Source: Cohnella sp. CFH 77786 (GTDB lineage: Bacteria > Bacillota > Bacilli > Paenibacillales > Paenibacillaceae). Taken from it: a stretch of 64,000 nucleotides of DNA. The stretch spans positions 434,001 to 498,000 of the forward strand of contig NZ_WJIB01000001.1 in assembly GCF_019400745.1 (NCBI RefSeq), given 5' to 3'. The position numbers were made by a program, and so were the translations under genes. Positions 44,110-52,308 of this stretch are shown here, piece after piece (position 1 is the first letter of the stretch; the number at the start of each line of letters is the position of its first letter). The notes beneath the pieces are model-generated. The model had not been told where the DNA came from. It ran no database searches and saw only the letters and a list, made by a program, of their open reading frames with translations.

Positions 44110-44648
44110 CGCGTCAGCCCCGCCTTCGCGAGCACGTCTTCCTGTTTGGAGAACATTTCCCGTTCCCGCTCTTCGTTATCGTGGTCATAGCCGAGCAGAT
44201 GAAGGAAGCCGTGCACGAACAGGAAACCCAGCTCCCGTTCGAAGCTGTGGCCGTACTCGGCGGCTTGCGCTTCGGCGCGCGGCACGGAGATCACGATATC
44301 GCCGAGCATGTCGGAGAACGGATCCCCGGCGTCCGTTTCGTCCTCCCACGCTCCGCTTTCCCCATCGGTCCCCTCGTATTCCTCGTCGAAACGCACCAAC
44401 GGCTCTTCGCCCACCGTTTCCACCAACGAAAAGGAAAGCACGTCCGTCGGCTTGTCCAAGCCGCGGAACTGCCGGTTCAATTCGCGGATCCCCTCGTCGT
44501 CCGTCAGCGTCACCGTTACGATGCCGTCATCGACGCCCTCTGCTTCCCCCGCCATATTCAGCAGCCGCTCGAGCAGCTCCATCCAGGCTTCTTCTTTCGG
44601 ACCCGCGCCGCCTTCCCGTTCATCGATCCATTCCAGGCTTAGTGTCAT
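44106..44648 (-). CDS. ybeY: Endoribonuclease YbeY
   Basis: A 180-residue zinc-dependent single-strand RNase used in 16S rRNA maturation and quality control. The metal motif HGFLHLLGYDHD (three His) lies near the C-terminus; LNRQFRGLDKPTDVLSFSLVE and LGDIVISVPRAEAQAAEYGH are also family marks. An acidic stretch (EYEGTDGESGAWEDETD, about residues 88-105) is longer than usual. ATG 44648 overlaps the pgpH stop by 4 bases. Confidence 0.95.
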   Translation of the reverse strand: MTLSLEWIDEREGGAGPKEEAWMELLERLLNMAGEAEGVDDGIVTVTLTDDEGIRELNRQFRGLDKPTDVLSFSLVETVGEEPLVRFDEEYEGTDGESGAWEDETDAGDPFSDMLGDIVISVPRAEAQAAEYGHSFERELGFLFVHGFLHLLGYDHDNEEREREMFSKQEDVLAKAGLTR

Positions 44649-46912
44649 GACAGCTTCTCCTTTGGCTCCTTATGCTCTCTCGGCTTCAAGTCTTTGTCGT
44701 CGGGATATTCGATCCGCGAGTGGAAGGTGCCGATTACCGTTTCCTTAAGCGACACGGCGATGCGGTCCAGTTCCCGAAGGGTCAAATCGCATTCGTTGAA
44801 TTGATTGTCGTCCAGCCGGTCCTTGATGATTTTGCCGATGATGCCCTCGATCTGTTCGACCGTCGGATGGTTCAGCGAGCGGACTGCGGCCTCCACGCAA
44901 TCCGCAATGCCCACGATCGCGGCTTCTTTGGATTGCGCCTTCGGACCCGGGTAACGGAAATCGTCTTCGGTATACTCGCAATCGACCCCTTGGTCTTTGG
45001 CCTGCTTAACGGCTTTGTAATAAAAATATTTCAGGAACGTCGTGCCGTGGTGCTGCTCGGCGATGTCGCGGATCGGCTTGGGCAGCTTGTGCTCTTTGAG
45101 CAATTGCCCGCCTTCCCGGGCATGCGCGATGATGATCGAAGCGCTCACCTTGGGCTCGAGCCGGTCGTGGGGATTGTCCCCGCCGTTCTGGTTCTCGATG
45201 AAATAGAGCGGCCTTTTCGTTTTGCCCACGTCATGGTAGAACGAGCCGACCCGGCACAGGAGTCCGTTAGCGCCTACGGCTTCGGCGGCCGCTTCCGAAA
45301 GGTTGCCCACCATCAGGCTGTGGTGATACGTGCCCGGAGTCTCCGTAAGCAGTTTTCGCAGAAGCGGATGGTTCGGGTTGGACAGCTCGACGAGCTTCAA
45401 ATCGGACAGGATGCCGAACGTGATCTCGAAGAAAGGCATAAGGCCGATAACGAGGACGGCGGCGAGCAGTCCGCTGGCGAACATGAAGCCGACCGATTGC
45501 ACCAGCCGGATCCGCTCCGGTTCCTCGGCGATCAGGCCGATCGCGAGCACCGCGACCGAGCCGAACAGGCTGACCATGATGCCGGCCTTCAGAATCGCGG
45601 AACGCTGACTGGCCCGATGGATCGAAAGCGCTGCGGTGAAAGAAACGACGGCGGCCACGAAGCCGTAATGGAAATCGAACAGGTTGTCCTGCCGCACGTT
45701 CAGCACCACGCTGGCGAGCATCGTGAACACGAAAGCGCTCACCAGGCCCATATTCAGGTCCATGAGCAGCGTGACCAGCATGCTTCCGAGCGCGACGGGG
45801 GCCAAATAGCCGATGAACGGCCATTGTTCGGAATGCGTTAAGGCGACCAAATGCATCATCAGGATATTAAGGCCGAAAATGAGAAGCAGCATCAGCCACT
45901 GCGCGTTGGTCCGCTCCCGGGAAACGTCGGCCGGCGCGGTCATCGCGCCGTATCCGTAAATGCCGAGCGTGAACAGGACCGATAGCAGCAGCACGCCGAG
46001 CTGCGGCCAGTACGTCTTGCGCTCCTTGAGCAATTCCATGGCCACGAGACGGTCGTAGATGTCTTGCGTAATGACTTGACCGGCCTTGACGATGACGTCT
46101 CCTTGCTTGATCAGGACAGGAGGCGTATTGCGTTTCGCCTCAACCTTGGCGTCCTCCGTCGCCTGCTTGTCATAGAACTTATTGGGAAGAATGACGAGAC
46201 GCGCCAATTCCTGCACCGTTTCCCGCTCGGTCTTGAGCGAAAGGGAACTGGCGTTGACGAGCTCGGCCACTTTGGTGCGTCCGGTCTCGGCTTCCGTGAG
46301 CGGTTCGCGGGTCAGCTTGCGGACGACGTCGCGGCCTACGGTTTTCATTTCCGCGATCTGGTCGACCGTGAGCCTCGGCAGCTTATAGAACGTCTCCTCG
46401 GGAACCTTATACAGCTGCGAAGCGATCACCTTGCGCATCTCCTCGAGCAAGGTGTCTGAATAAGCGGCCGAGCCGGTGTTGGCGATAACGAAAGCGTCGA
46501 TGTAACGGTTCACGAGGTCCGGGATTTCCCGGCGGTAAATGTCGACTTTGTTCGCTTCGGTTATCTGGTCGTCCTGATTCAATTGCTCGATGCGGGCGAA
46601 AATTTGGTCCAGCAGCGTTTCGTTGCGAAGAGCCACGATGGAGAAGATCGGAGCGACGTCTTCGGCCGCCTTCTCCTGCGCTTCCAGCGTCGCTTTCTCG
46701 TCCGTGTATTGGTGAGGCGCCTTGATGTCCCGCTCGCTGACGCCTCCCAGCGAAATGTTGTACGTTTCCGGAACGAACCGGGAGGCCATGCTGATGTAAA
46801 ATAAAAACACAAAAAGCAGGAGCAGGAGCCAGCGTATCCATACGCTCTGCTTCCACCCTGCCCGCTGCAAGGTCAGACGGTTGCCCGACGGGCCGCTTCG
46901 GTTCCGACTCAT
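44645..46912 (-). CDS. pgpH: Cyclic-di-AMP phosphodiesterase PgpH (7TMR-HDED)
   Basis: A 755-residue membrane enzyme that hydrolyses c-di-AMP. It has an N-terminal helix (about 25-43), a large extracellular 7TMR-HDED domain (about 50-285), seven membrane segments (about 295-500) and a cytosolic HD domain. The HD ligands are in TPGTYHHSLMVGNLSEAAAEA, SFYHDVGKTKRPLYF, IIAHAREGGQLLKEHKLPKPI and EQHHGTTFL. AATED-type NP(D)HPLL linkers appear just before. It is transcribed with phoH upstream and ybeY-dgkA-cdd downstream. Export-side ligand is unknown. Confidence 0.95.
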   Translation of the reverse strand: MSRNRSGPSGNRLTLQRAGWKQSVWIRWLLLLLFVFLFYISMASRFVPETYNISLGGVSERDIKAPHQYTDEKATLEAQEKAAEDVAPIFSIVALRNETLLDQIFARIEQLNQDDQITEANKVDIYRREIPDLVNRYIDAFVIANTGSAAYSDTLLEEMRKVIASQLYKVPEETFYKLPRLTVDQIAEMKTVGRDVVRKLTREPLTEAETGRTKVAELVNASSLSLKTERETVQELARLVILPNKFYDKQATEDAKVEAKRNTPPVLIKQGDVIVKAGQVITQDIYDRLVAMELLKERKTYWPQLGVLLLSVLFTLGIYGYGAMTAPADVSRERTNAQWLMLLLIFGLNILMMHLVALTHSEQWPFIGYLAPVALGSMLVTLLMDLNMGLVSAFVFTMLASVVLNVRQDNLFDFHYGFVAAVVSFTAALSIHRASQRSAILKAGIMVSLFGSVAVLAIGLIAEEPERIRLVQSVGFMFASGLLAAVLVIGLMPFFEITFGILSDLKLVELSNPNHPLLRKLLTETPGTYHHSLMVGNLSEAAAEAVGANGLLCRVGSFYHDVGKTKRPLYFIENQNGGDNPHDRLEPKVSASIIIAHAREGGQLLKEHKLPKPIRDIAEQHHGTTFLKYFYYKAVKQAKDQGVDCEYTEDDFRYPGPKAQSKEAAIVGIADCVEAAVRSLNHPTVEQIEGIIGKIIKDRLDDNQFNECDLTLRELDRIAVSLKETVIGTFHSRIEYPDDKDLKPREHKEPKEKLS

Positions 46913-46928
46913 CCGGCATTCTCCTTCC

Positions 46929-47900
46929 TTATGGCTGCTGATCCAGATCCCTGTTGTACGCCATAATGATTTTCTGCACGAGAGCGTGCCGCACGACGTC
47001 CTGTTCGGAGAAATAGACGATGCCGATCTCCTCGATGTCGCGCAAAATCCGCTGCGCTTCGATCAAGCCCGATTTTTTGCCTTTGGGCAAGTCGATTTGC
47101 GTCACGTCTCCGGTGATGACCATATGGGAACCGAACCCGAGCCGGGTCAGGAACATCTTCATCTGTTCGGGCGTCGTGTTCTGCGCTTCGTCGAGGATGA
47201 TGAAAGAATCGTCGAGCGTCCGGCCCCTCATGTAGGCGAGCGGTGCGATCTCGATCATTCCGCGCTCCAGCGCCTTGGCGACGCCGTCGGCGCCGAGCAC
47301 GTCGTTCAGCGCGTCGTACAGCGGACGAAGATAGGGGTCGACCTTCTCTTGAAGGTCGCCGGGAAGGAAGCCCAGGCTTTCCCCCGCTTCCACCGCCGGG
47401 CGGGTCAGCACGATCCGCTTCACCCGGCCTTCCTTGAGCGCCGCGACGGCGCAGACGACGGCCAGATAGGTTTTGCCCGTGCCGGCGGGACCGATGCCGA
47501 ACACGATGTCTTTCTTGCGTATGGTCGTGACGTAGTGCCGCTGGCCGAGCGTCTTGGGAACGACCGGCTTGCCGCGGTACGTAGTCGTGATTTCGCCTTT
47601 GAACAGCGACAGGAGCTGGTCCGCTTTCATGTCGCGCGCGAGCTCGAGCGCGTAGCGGACGTCGCGTTCGTTTAACTGCAAGCCGCCTCGGATCAATTGG
47701 AGCAGCGTCTCAAACAGTTGTTCCAGGGAACGCACGTCCTGATGCGGACCCTCGACGACGATTTCGGCTTCACGCGAGTGGATGGTCGATTCCGTTTCCC
47801 TCTCGATCAGGCGCAGGAACTTGTCCTGCGGACCGAATAACGCCAGCCCCTCCGCCGCATTGCCCAGCGGGATCGTTGCGGTATGCTTCAACTCGGTCAA
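46929..47900 (-). CDS. phoH: PhoH-family ATPase (PhoH/PhoL type)
   Basis: A 323-residue P-loop protein. An N-terminal KH-like region (about 1-100) precedes the PhoH ATPase: KTLGQRHYVTTIRKKDIVFGIGPAGTGKTYLAV (read in parts, Walker A GPAGTGKT), RIVLTRPAVEAGESLGFLPGDL, Walker B SFIILDEAQNTTPEQMKMFLTRLG and GDVTQIDLPKGKKSGL. The gene pairs with ybeY in most bacteria, and a role in RNA metabolism is suggested. The start is TTG 47900, with a weak GAGG close by, so the start is less sure. It lies 15 bases past yqfD. Confidence 0.94.
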   Translation of the reverse strand: MTELKHTATIPLGNAAEGLALFGPQDKFLRLIERETESTIHSREAEIVVEGPHQDVRSLEQLFETLLQLIRGGLQLNERDVRYALELARDMKADQLLSLFKGEITTTYRGKPVVPKTLGQRHYVTTIRKKDIVFGIGPAGTGKTYLAVVCAVAALKEGRVKRIVLTRPAVEAGESLGFLPGDLQEKVDPYLRPLYDALNDVLGADGVAKALERGMIEIAPLAYMRGRTLDDSFIILDEAQNTTPEQMKMFLTRLGFGSHMVITGDVTQIDLPKGKKSGLIEAQRILRDIEEIGIVYFSEQDVVRHALVQKIIMAYNRDLDQQP

Positions 47901-47915
47901 AAAGCCTCATTCCCC

Positions 47916-49109
47916 CTACCCTGCAGGCGATTGTACGATGGGCCGCTCGACGCCGATCGATTGATCGACCTCGAAAAGTACGGTCATCATCACTTTACCA
48001 TTCTCCTTATGTTCATGCAAAATGTTTTCCGACGTAATGCGAGCATCCGGGCCGCATTTCGCCAGCAGCTCCTCGCGGGCTTGCCGAAGTCCCGCTTCCT
48101 TGGCCTGATCCTCCGTCAGTTCGTCCCGGACCGTGCGGACCTCCAGCTCCTTCTCTTTCATGATGCCGAAAGGCAGCGTCCAGGAGAGGATTTTCCACGG
48201 GTAGATCGCGGAGCCGGTGCGCGATTCCGCGAAAGGCTCCCCGCCGTATCCGGAAATTTGCAAAGCCCGGTTGCCGACGACCCAATAGCTGCGTTCCTTG
48301 GAGGCTCCGGTTAACGTTTTCTGCTCGCGAACGAGGGGCGAGACGATCCGCATCTCGTGCCAGACCAATCCTCTTACCGTTCCCTTGGAAACGACGGCCT
48401 TGCGAAGCTCGCCTTCGCCCAGCCAGCCCGAGACGAGAACCTGCCCCCTCTTCACCCGCTCGTTACGCTCGACGAGAGGCCGGCCGCTCTCGGCCACGAT
48501 CCTCGTCACGACCGCGTCGGCTTTGGCGATGATATCGCTCGGACCCACGAGCGGTTTTGCTTCCGGTTTCGTCGAATCCACGACCGTGATGATCACCGTC
48601 GTTCCTTTCTTCTCCACGCCGACCCAGGCCGCATCCGGCAGCCTTGCCGCCATCCGGCGGGCCAGCACGGCGGTGTCTTTCATCTTCAGCGACCATTGGA
48701 AAGGAAATACCCCTTCCTGGCGGGCGGCTTGAAGAACGACGTTTTCCGGGATGGCGCTCTCCCCTGCAACCTTCACCTGCCACACGAAAGTGGACAACAC
48801 GAACAACAGCGCGGCAAAGGCAAGCATGCCCGCCGCGAACGTTTTCCGGCGCGCCAAACGGGCGGCTTGGAACGGCAGTCCCCGCTTCTGGAGGATTCTC
48901 GTCCTCGCTCCGGACCGCTTCAGCAACGGACGCAGCCGAAAAAAATCCGGCACGGTCACGCCGAACGTCAACTCGCCCTCTCTTGAGTAGGCGATATTCC
49001 ATAACGCGATCCGCTCGGAGACCGCCGCGTTGAGGAACGCGCGCGCATCCCCTCCGATCAGTTTGACCCATACATATCCGCGTATCGCGGCGACCCATGT
49101 CCCTTTCAT
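47916..49109 (-). CDS. yqfD: Sporulation protein YqfD
   Basis: A 397-residue protein of the YqfD family, made in the mother cell and needed for efficient sporulation in Bacillus. The start MKGTWVAAIRGYVWVKLIGG and LRPLLKRSGARTRILQKRGLPF are typical. One membrane helix follows (about 92-112), then a large extracytoplasmic domain with FPFQWSLKMKDTAVLARRM and RGLVWHEMRIVSPLV. ATG 49109 begins the conserved N-terminus, after AGGGCGG; a longer frame is a shadow of yqfC. It follows yqfC by 65 bases. Sigma-E control is expected from the family but no sigma-E promoter was assigned. Confidence 0.92.
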   Translation of the reverse strand: MKGTWVAAIRGYVWVKLIGGDARAFLNAAVSERIALWNIAYSREGELTFGVTVPDFFRLRPLLKRSGARTRILQKRGLPFQAARLARRKTFAAGMLAFAALLFVLSTFVWQVKVAGESAIPENVVLQAARQEGVFPFQWSLKMKDTAVLARRMAARLPDAAWVGVEKKGTTVIITVVDSTKPEAKPLVGPSDIIAKADAVVTRIVAESGRPLVERNERVKRGQVLVSGWLGEGELRKAVVSKGTVRGLVWHEMRIVSPLVREQKTLTGASKERSYWVVGNRALQISGYGGEPFAESRTGSAIYPWKILSWTLPFGIMKEKELEVRTVRDELTEDQAKEAGLRQAREELLAKCGPDARITSENILHEHKENGKVMMTVLFEVDQSIGVERPIVQSPAG

Positions 49110-49174
49110 GTTTACCGCCCTCTCCCCCGAACCGGGCTTGTCCCGCAAACGCCGGGCTTGTCCCCGGCTTGGCC

Positions 49175-49471
49175 TCACCCGGAAGATTTGCCTTTCGGGT
49201 GAAGCGAGACGCCCAATATGCGTCCTTCGACGAATACTTCTTCCGCGCCGATGTTGCGGATGACCAAATCTTCTCCGGACACTTCCATCTCCCCTCGTTC
49301 CATGGCCAATCGGAGCGACTGGGGAGAGAAATGGATGACCCCGCGATGATTTTCCACCGTGAGCTGGATTCCGCCGATCATCGTAACGCGGGGAAGATCC
49401 AGCGCCACGTCCTGCGGCAGGTCGAGAATGGCGGCGGTCCATTTGCGCAGCTTCCGGCTGACTCGCGGCAT
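49175..49471 (-). CDS. yqfC: Sporulation protein YqfC
   Basis: A 98-residue protein matching YqfC: basic N-terminus (PRVSRKLRKWTAAILDLPQDVALDLPRVTM, read in parts), then IQLTVENHRGVIHFSPQSLRL, then VSGEDLVIRNIGAEEVFVEGRI. The fold is a small beta-barrel-like repeat resembling YabP, a spore-coat-related protein. GGAGGAGG lies before ATG 49471. With yqfD it forms a two-gene sporulation unit at the head of the phoH-pgpH block. Confidence 0.92.
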   Translation of the reverse strand: MPRVSRKLRKWTAAILDLPQDVALDLPRVTMIGGIQLTVENHRGVIHFSPQSLRLAMERGEMEVSGEDLVIRNIGAEEVFVEGRILGVSLHPKGKSSG

Positions 49472-49839
49472 GAGGCGGTCCTCCTCCCGTACGGTAAAAC
49501 ATATGCGGGGGTGCGCCCGAATATGAAGCGGCGGCTGGCAAGCCGGCGAGCGTCATGTTGGCGAAAGGAGAGTTTGGGAGAAACGCGTGCGCGTTTGGAA
49601 GGAGGAGCGTTCGAATGGGCTGGGGGAGCTCAGGGGTGAAGGTGCGGGGCTGGATAGAACCTCCTCTTACGATCGGGTGATTAGGACCACTATTCCGAAG
49701 GCTCAGGAAATCGCCTGCTGGACGATTGGCCGTTTAGCCCGTTTGGCCCGGTTGACGGATTTTCGCGATGGCGTAACCTTGACCCTCTCACTTGGGGTAT
49801 CCCAGTCGCACAGCTTCGCCATCATTACAAGCAAAACTC

Positions 49840-49965
49840 GCACGTATCCCCGTCGCTCAGGAGGACCATACGCAATGAACATTTGCACGTATCCCCGTCG
49901 CTCAGGAGTACCATACGCAATGAACATTTGGACGTATCCCCTGTCGCTCAGGATTACCAAAGACA
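49840..49965. repeat. Tandem array, 45-bp unit, about 2.7 copies
   Basis: Units begin GCACGTATCCCCGTCGCTCA at 49840, 49885 and (with a G and an extra base) 49930. Each is followed by GGAG(G/T)ACCATACGCAATGAA. The period is 45 bases. Open frames cross it on the minus strand, but none has a ribosome site. Confidence 0.85.
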
Positions 49966-50019
49966 CATGCAACTCTCGGGCGTTTCCTCGCGGCTCAAAA
50001 TCTTCTTAGCAGTAATCAT

Positions 50020-50205
50020 CTAAATGTAAAAATACCTTTCGTACTCTAAGTTTCTCGCTAATTTCCGGTACCTAAAGGCCAAAATACAGTTAGTTGCTCA
50101 GTTATTAGTCAAAATCGTGGTTCATTCGACAAACTAATTGCATTTTTACTCCTAGTTTCTAATAAGAGGCCGTTTTCTTGAAACTAAATGTATTTTTACA
50201 TTTAG
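50020..50205. repeat. AT-rich island bounded by a perfect 16-bp inverted repeat
   Basis: CTAAATGTAAAAATAC (50020-50035) and GTATTTTTACATTTAG (50190-50205) are exact reverse complements. The right end is itself a hairpin: CTAAATGTA/TACATTTAG around TTTT. Two weaker versions of the motif lie inside (near 50086 and 50133). The base composition is far more AT-rich than its surroundings. No open frame is present. Confidence 0.8.
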
Positions 50206-50252
50206 CCAATCCTCGCACCCGAAAAAAGTGGTAGCGGGGCGGGGTTAGTCCT

Positions 50253-50340
50253 TGGCGGTTGGCGGTTGGCGGTTGGCGGTTGGCGATTGGTGGTTGGCGA
50301 TTGGTGGTTGGCGATTGGTGGTTGGCGGTTGGCGGTTGGT
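50253..50340. repeat. Heptanucleotide microsatellite, about 12 units
   Basis: Repeated GGCGGTT with variants GGCGATT and GGTGGTT; the central six units alternate between the two variants. It lies about 160 bases after the stop of the Pro/Arg-rich membrane protein gene and in no credible coding sequence. Confidence 0.85.
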
Positions 50341-50457
50341 CCTTAGCGGTGGTTCCATTCTCGGTTGGCTGGTGACAGGTAACGGGTTGGTAGGGGGCAG
50401 GGCAGCGGTGGCCGATGGGAGACAATCGCGGGAATGCGGAATTCTGCCGAAAGATCG

Positions 50458-50487
50458 ATCAACCTGCCGCAGTCGATGCGACAGGTT
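50458..50487 (-). terminator. Hairpin after the Pro/Arg-rich membrane protein gene
   Basis: CAACCTG/CAGGTTG with an inner CGCA/TGCG, 10 bases past the stop codon. Only a short T-run (CTTT) follows some bases later, so it is a weak terminator candidate. Confidence 0.45.
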
Positions 50488-50496
50488 GAGGAGTGG

Positions 50497-51177
50497 TTAA
50501 ACTTTGCGGAAAGGCCGGCGGGAACGTGGTGGGCCGAGAATTTCGGCCCACACGATCGCTCGGGTCAAATCCTCGCGGGTCAGAACGTCGGACCCCTCAT
50601 CGATTACGGTTAGCGCGGGCGAGGGAACGGCAGCCAGGCCGGCAGTCGATGCCAAGCCAGCAGCAGCAGTTCCCTGCCTTGACGGCTTGCCGGCAGCCGC
50701 GGATGAATCGGACTCGGCCGCGGGAAGCCGGTGAATCGGACGAGCGGGTTCTCCGTATTCGGGCTGTGGATTCGTATTTTCGGACTTCCGCGAAGGAGCG
50801 CCATATTCCGGCTGCGGATCCCCGTATTCGACCGGCCGGCCGACGCGGTAATCCGGCCGTGTCTCCTTGCTTTCCCCCGGCCGTCCGGCTTCCCGGAATT
50901 CCGGCCTTGGATCCGTTCGCTCTACCGATCGCGGTTCCCTGCGTTCCACCGGCTGCGCGCCGCGGCGGTCGGCGGGCCGGCCGTCCTCACTCCGGGGCTT
51001 CGGCGGAAACATCGGGGAGCCCCCGAAATCCGGCATCCGGTTGCCCGGGCGCGATGCCGGACGGTTCGCCGGCGGTTTCTCCAGCGGCGACTTGCGTATA
51101 AACATCGTGTAGATCAAACCGACGATGATGATCACGATATAAAAATTTTTCAACAGGAAGGAGATCAGCTCTTCCAC
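50497..51177 (-). CDS. Single-pass membrane protein with Pro/Arg/Glu-rich linker
   Basis: A 226-residue protein. Residues 4-25 are a membrane helix (FLLKNFYIVIIIVGLIYTMF). Residues about 30-190 are low complexity, with near-repeats such as PVEYGDPQPEYGAPS and PQPEYGEPARP. The last 30 residues look conserved (VLTREDLTRAIVWAEILGPPR). I do not recognise a named family, but short proteins with this C-terminal motif occur beside floA in Bacillales, the yqfB position. The start is GTG 51177 after AGGAGGG. A role with FloA in membrane domains is inference from position only. Confidence 0.7.
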   Translation of the reverse strand: MEELISFLLKNFYIVIIIVGLIYTMFIRKSPLEKPPANRPASRPGNRMPDFGGSPMFPPKPRSEDGRPADRRGAQPVERREPRSVERTDPRPEFREAGRPGESKETRPDYRVGRPVEYGDPQPEYGAPSRKSENTNPQPEYGEPARPIHRLPAAESDSSAAAGKPSRQGTAAAGLASTAGLAAVPSPALTVIDEGSDVLTREDLTRAIVWAEILGPPRSRRPFRKV

Positions 51178-51272
51178 CCTTCACCCTCCTTTCTCGAGCG
51201 GACGGCCGGCGAAACGCCATCGCCCGGTCGACAGCTCCCATGATTCTGTCTGCCGCTATCCTTATCCCGGCT

Positions 51273-52265
51273 TTACTTTCTCTCCTCGCCGTCTCCGCGC
51301 ACGTCGCCTTGTTTGCCGATGGAGCCCCGCATTTGCGTATCGGCCTCGATATTTTTGAGGTTCATGTAATCCATGACGCCGAGCTTGCCGCCCTTCAGCG
51401 CTTCCGCCATCGCGAGCGGCACCTCGGATTCGGCCTCGACCACTTTGGCCCGCATCTCCACGACGCGCGCCTTCATTTCCTGCTCCTGCGCGACGGCCAT
51501 GGCCCGGCGCTCTTCCGCCTTCGCCTGCGCGATCCGCTTGTCCGCCTCCGCCTGCTCCGTCTGCAGATGGGCGCCGATATTCTTGCCCACGTCGACGTCG
51601 GCGATATCGATCGACAGGATTTCGAAAGCGGTGCCGGCGTCAAGCCCTTTGTTCAAAACGGTCCGAGAAATCAAATCGGGATTCTCGAGCACGTCCTTGT
51701 GCGAGTTCGACGAACCGACCGTGGTGACGATGCCTTCCCCGACCCGCGCGATGATCGTCTCTTCGCCCGCGCCGCCGACGAGCCGGTCGATGTTCGCCCG
51801 CACCGTCACGCGCGCTTTGACCTTCACTTCAATGCCGTCCTTGGCCACCGCCGACACGATCGGGGTCTCGATGACGCGCGGGTTGACGCTCATTTGGACG
51901 GCTTGGAGCACGTCGCGGCCCGCCAAATCGATCGCGGCCGCCCTTTCGAACACGAGCGGAATGTTCGCCCGCTGCGCGGCGATCAGCGAATTGACGACGC
52001 GGTCCACGTTGCCGCCGGCCAGAAAGTGGCTTTCCAGCTGATTGATCGTAAGGCCCAGCCCTGCCTTCGTTGCCTTGATCATGGGATTCACGATCCGGCT
52101 GGGTACGACCCGCCGCAGCCGCATCGCCACGAGCGTGATGATGCCGATGCGGACGCCCGAAGCAAGCGCCGAAATCCACAGCATGAAAGGGAAAAAGCTC
52201 AGAAATACCGACAATGCGATCACGGCAAGCGCGATGATGACGAGCAATTGAATGTTCGCGTCCAT
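51273..52265 (-). CDS. floA: Flotillin-like protein FloA
   Basis: A 330-residue scaffold of functional membrane microdomains. A membrane hairpin at the N-terminus (about 5-48) is followed by a SPFH-like domain with [29 protein letters not shown] (read in parts), [24 protein letters not shown] and [29 protein letters not shown] coiled coil rich in [18 protein letters not shown] follows (about 235-305). GGAGGG lies before ATG 52265. It lies 43 bases after the NfeD-type gene; NfeD and flotillins work together. Confidence 0.96.
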   Translation of the reverse strand: MDANIQLLVIIALAVIALSVFLSFFPFMLWISALASGVRIGIITLVAMRLRRVVPSRIVNPMIKATKAGLGLTINQLESHFLAGGNVDRVVNSLIAAQRANIPLVFERAAAIDLAGRDVLQAVQMSVNPRVIETPIVSAVAKDGIEVKVKARVTVRANIDRLVGGAGEETIIARVGEGIVTTVGSSNSHKDVLENPDLISRTVLNKGLDAGTAFEILSIDIADVDVGKNIGAHLQTEQAEADKRIAQAKAEERRAMAVAQEQEMKARVVEMRAKVVEAESEVPLAMAEALKGGKLGVMDYMNLKNIEADTQMRGSIGKQGDVRGDGEERK

Positions 52266-52308
52266 GTTAACCCTCCGGTTTCGTTATTAACAATCCTTAC
52301 TATCTTTT

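Larger units (their letters stand above)
49472..50496. other. 1-kb non-coding region rich in repeats
   Basis: No gene with a credible start was found between yqfC and the Pro/Arg-rich membrane protein gene. The region holds a 45-bp tandem array (49840-49965), an AT-rich island with inverted repeats (50020-50205), a 7-bp microsatellite (50253-50340) and a hairpin near the next stop codon (50458-50487). In B. subtilis this interval is short, so it looks like an insertion or decay site. Confidence 0.7.

Noticed and set aside
49703..49972. An 89-codon minus-strand gene over the 45-bp repeat
   Set aside because: It has 15-residue repeats but no ribosome site or recognisable domain, and it stays open merely because of the period.
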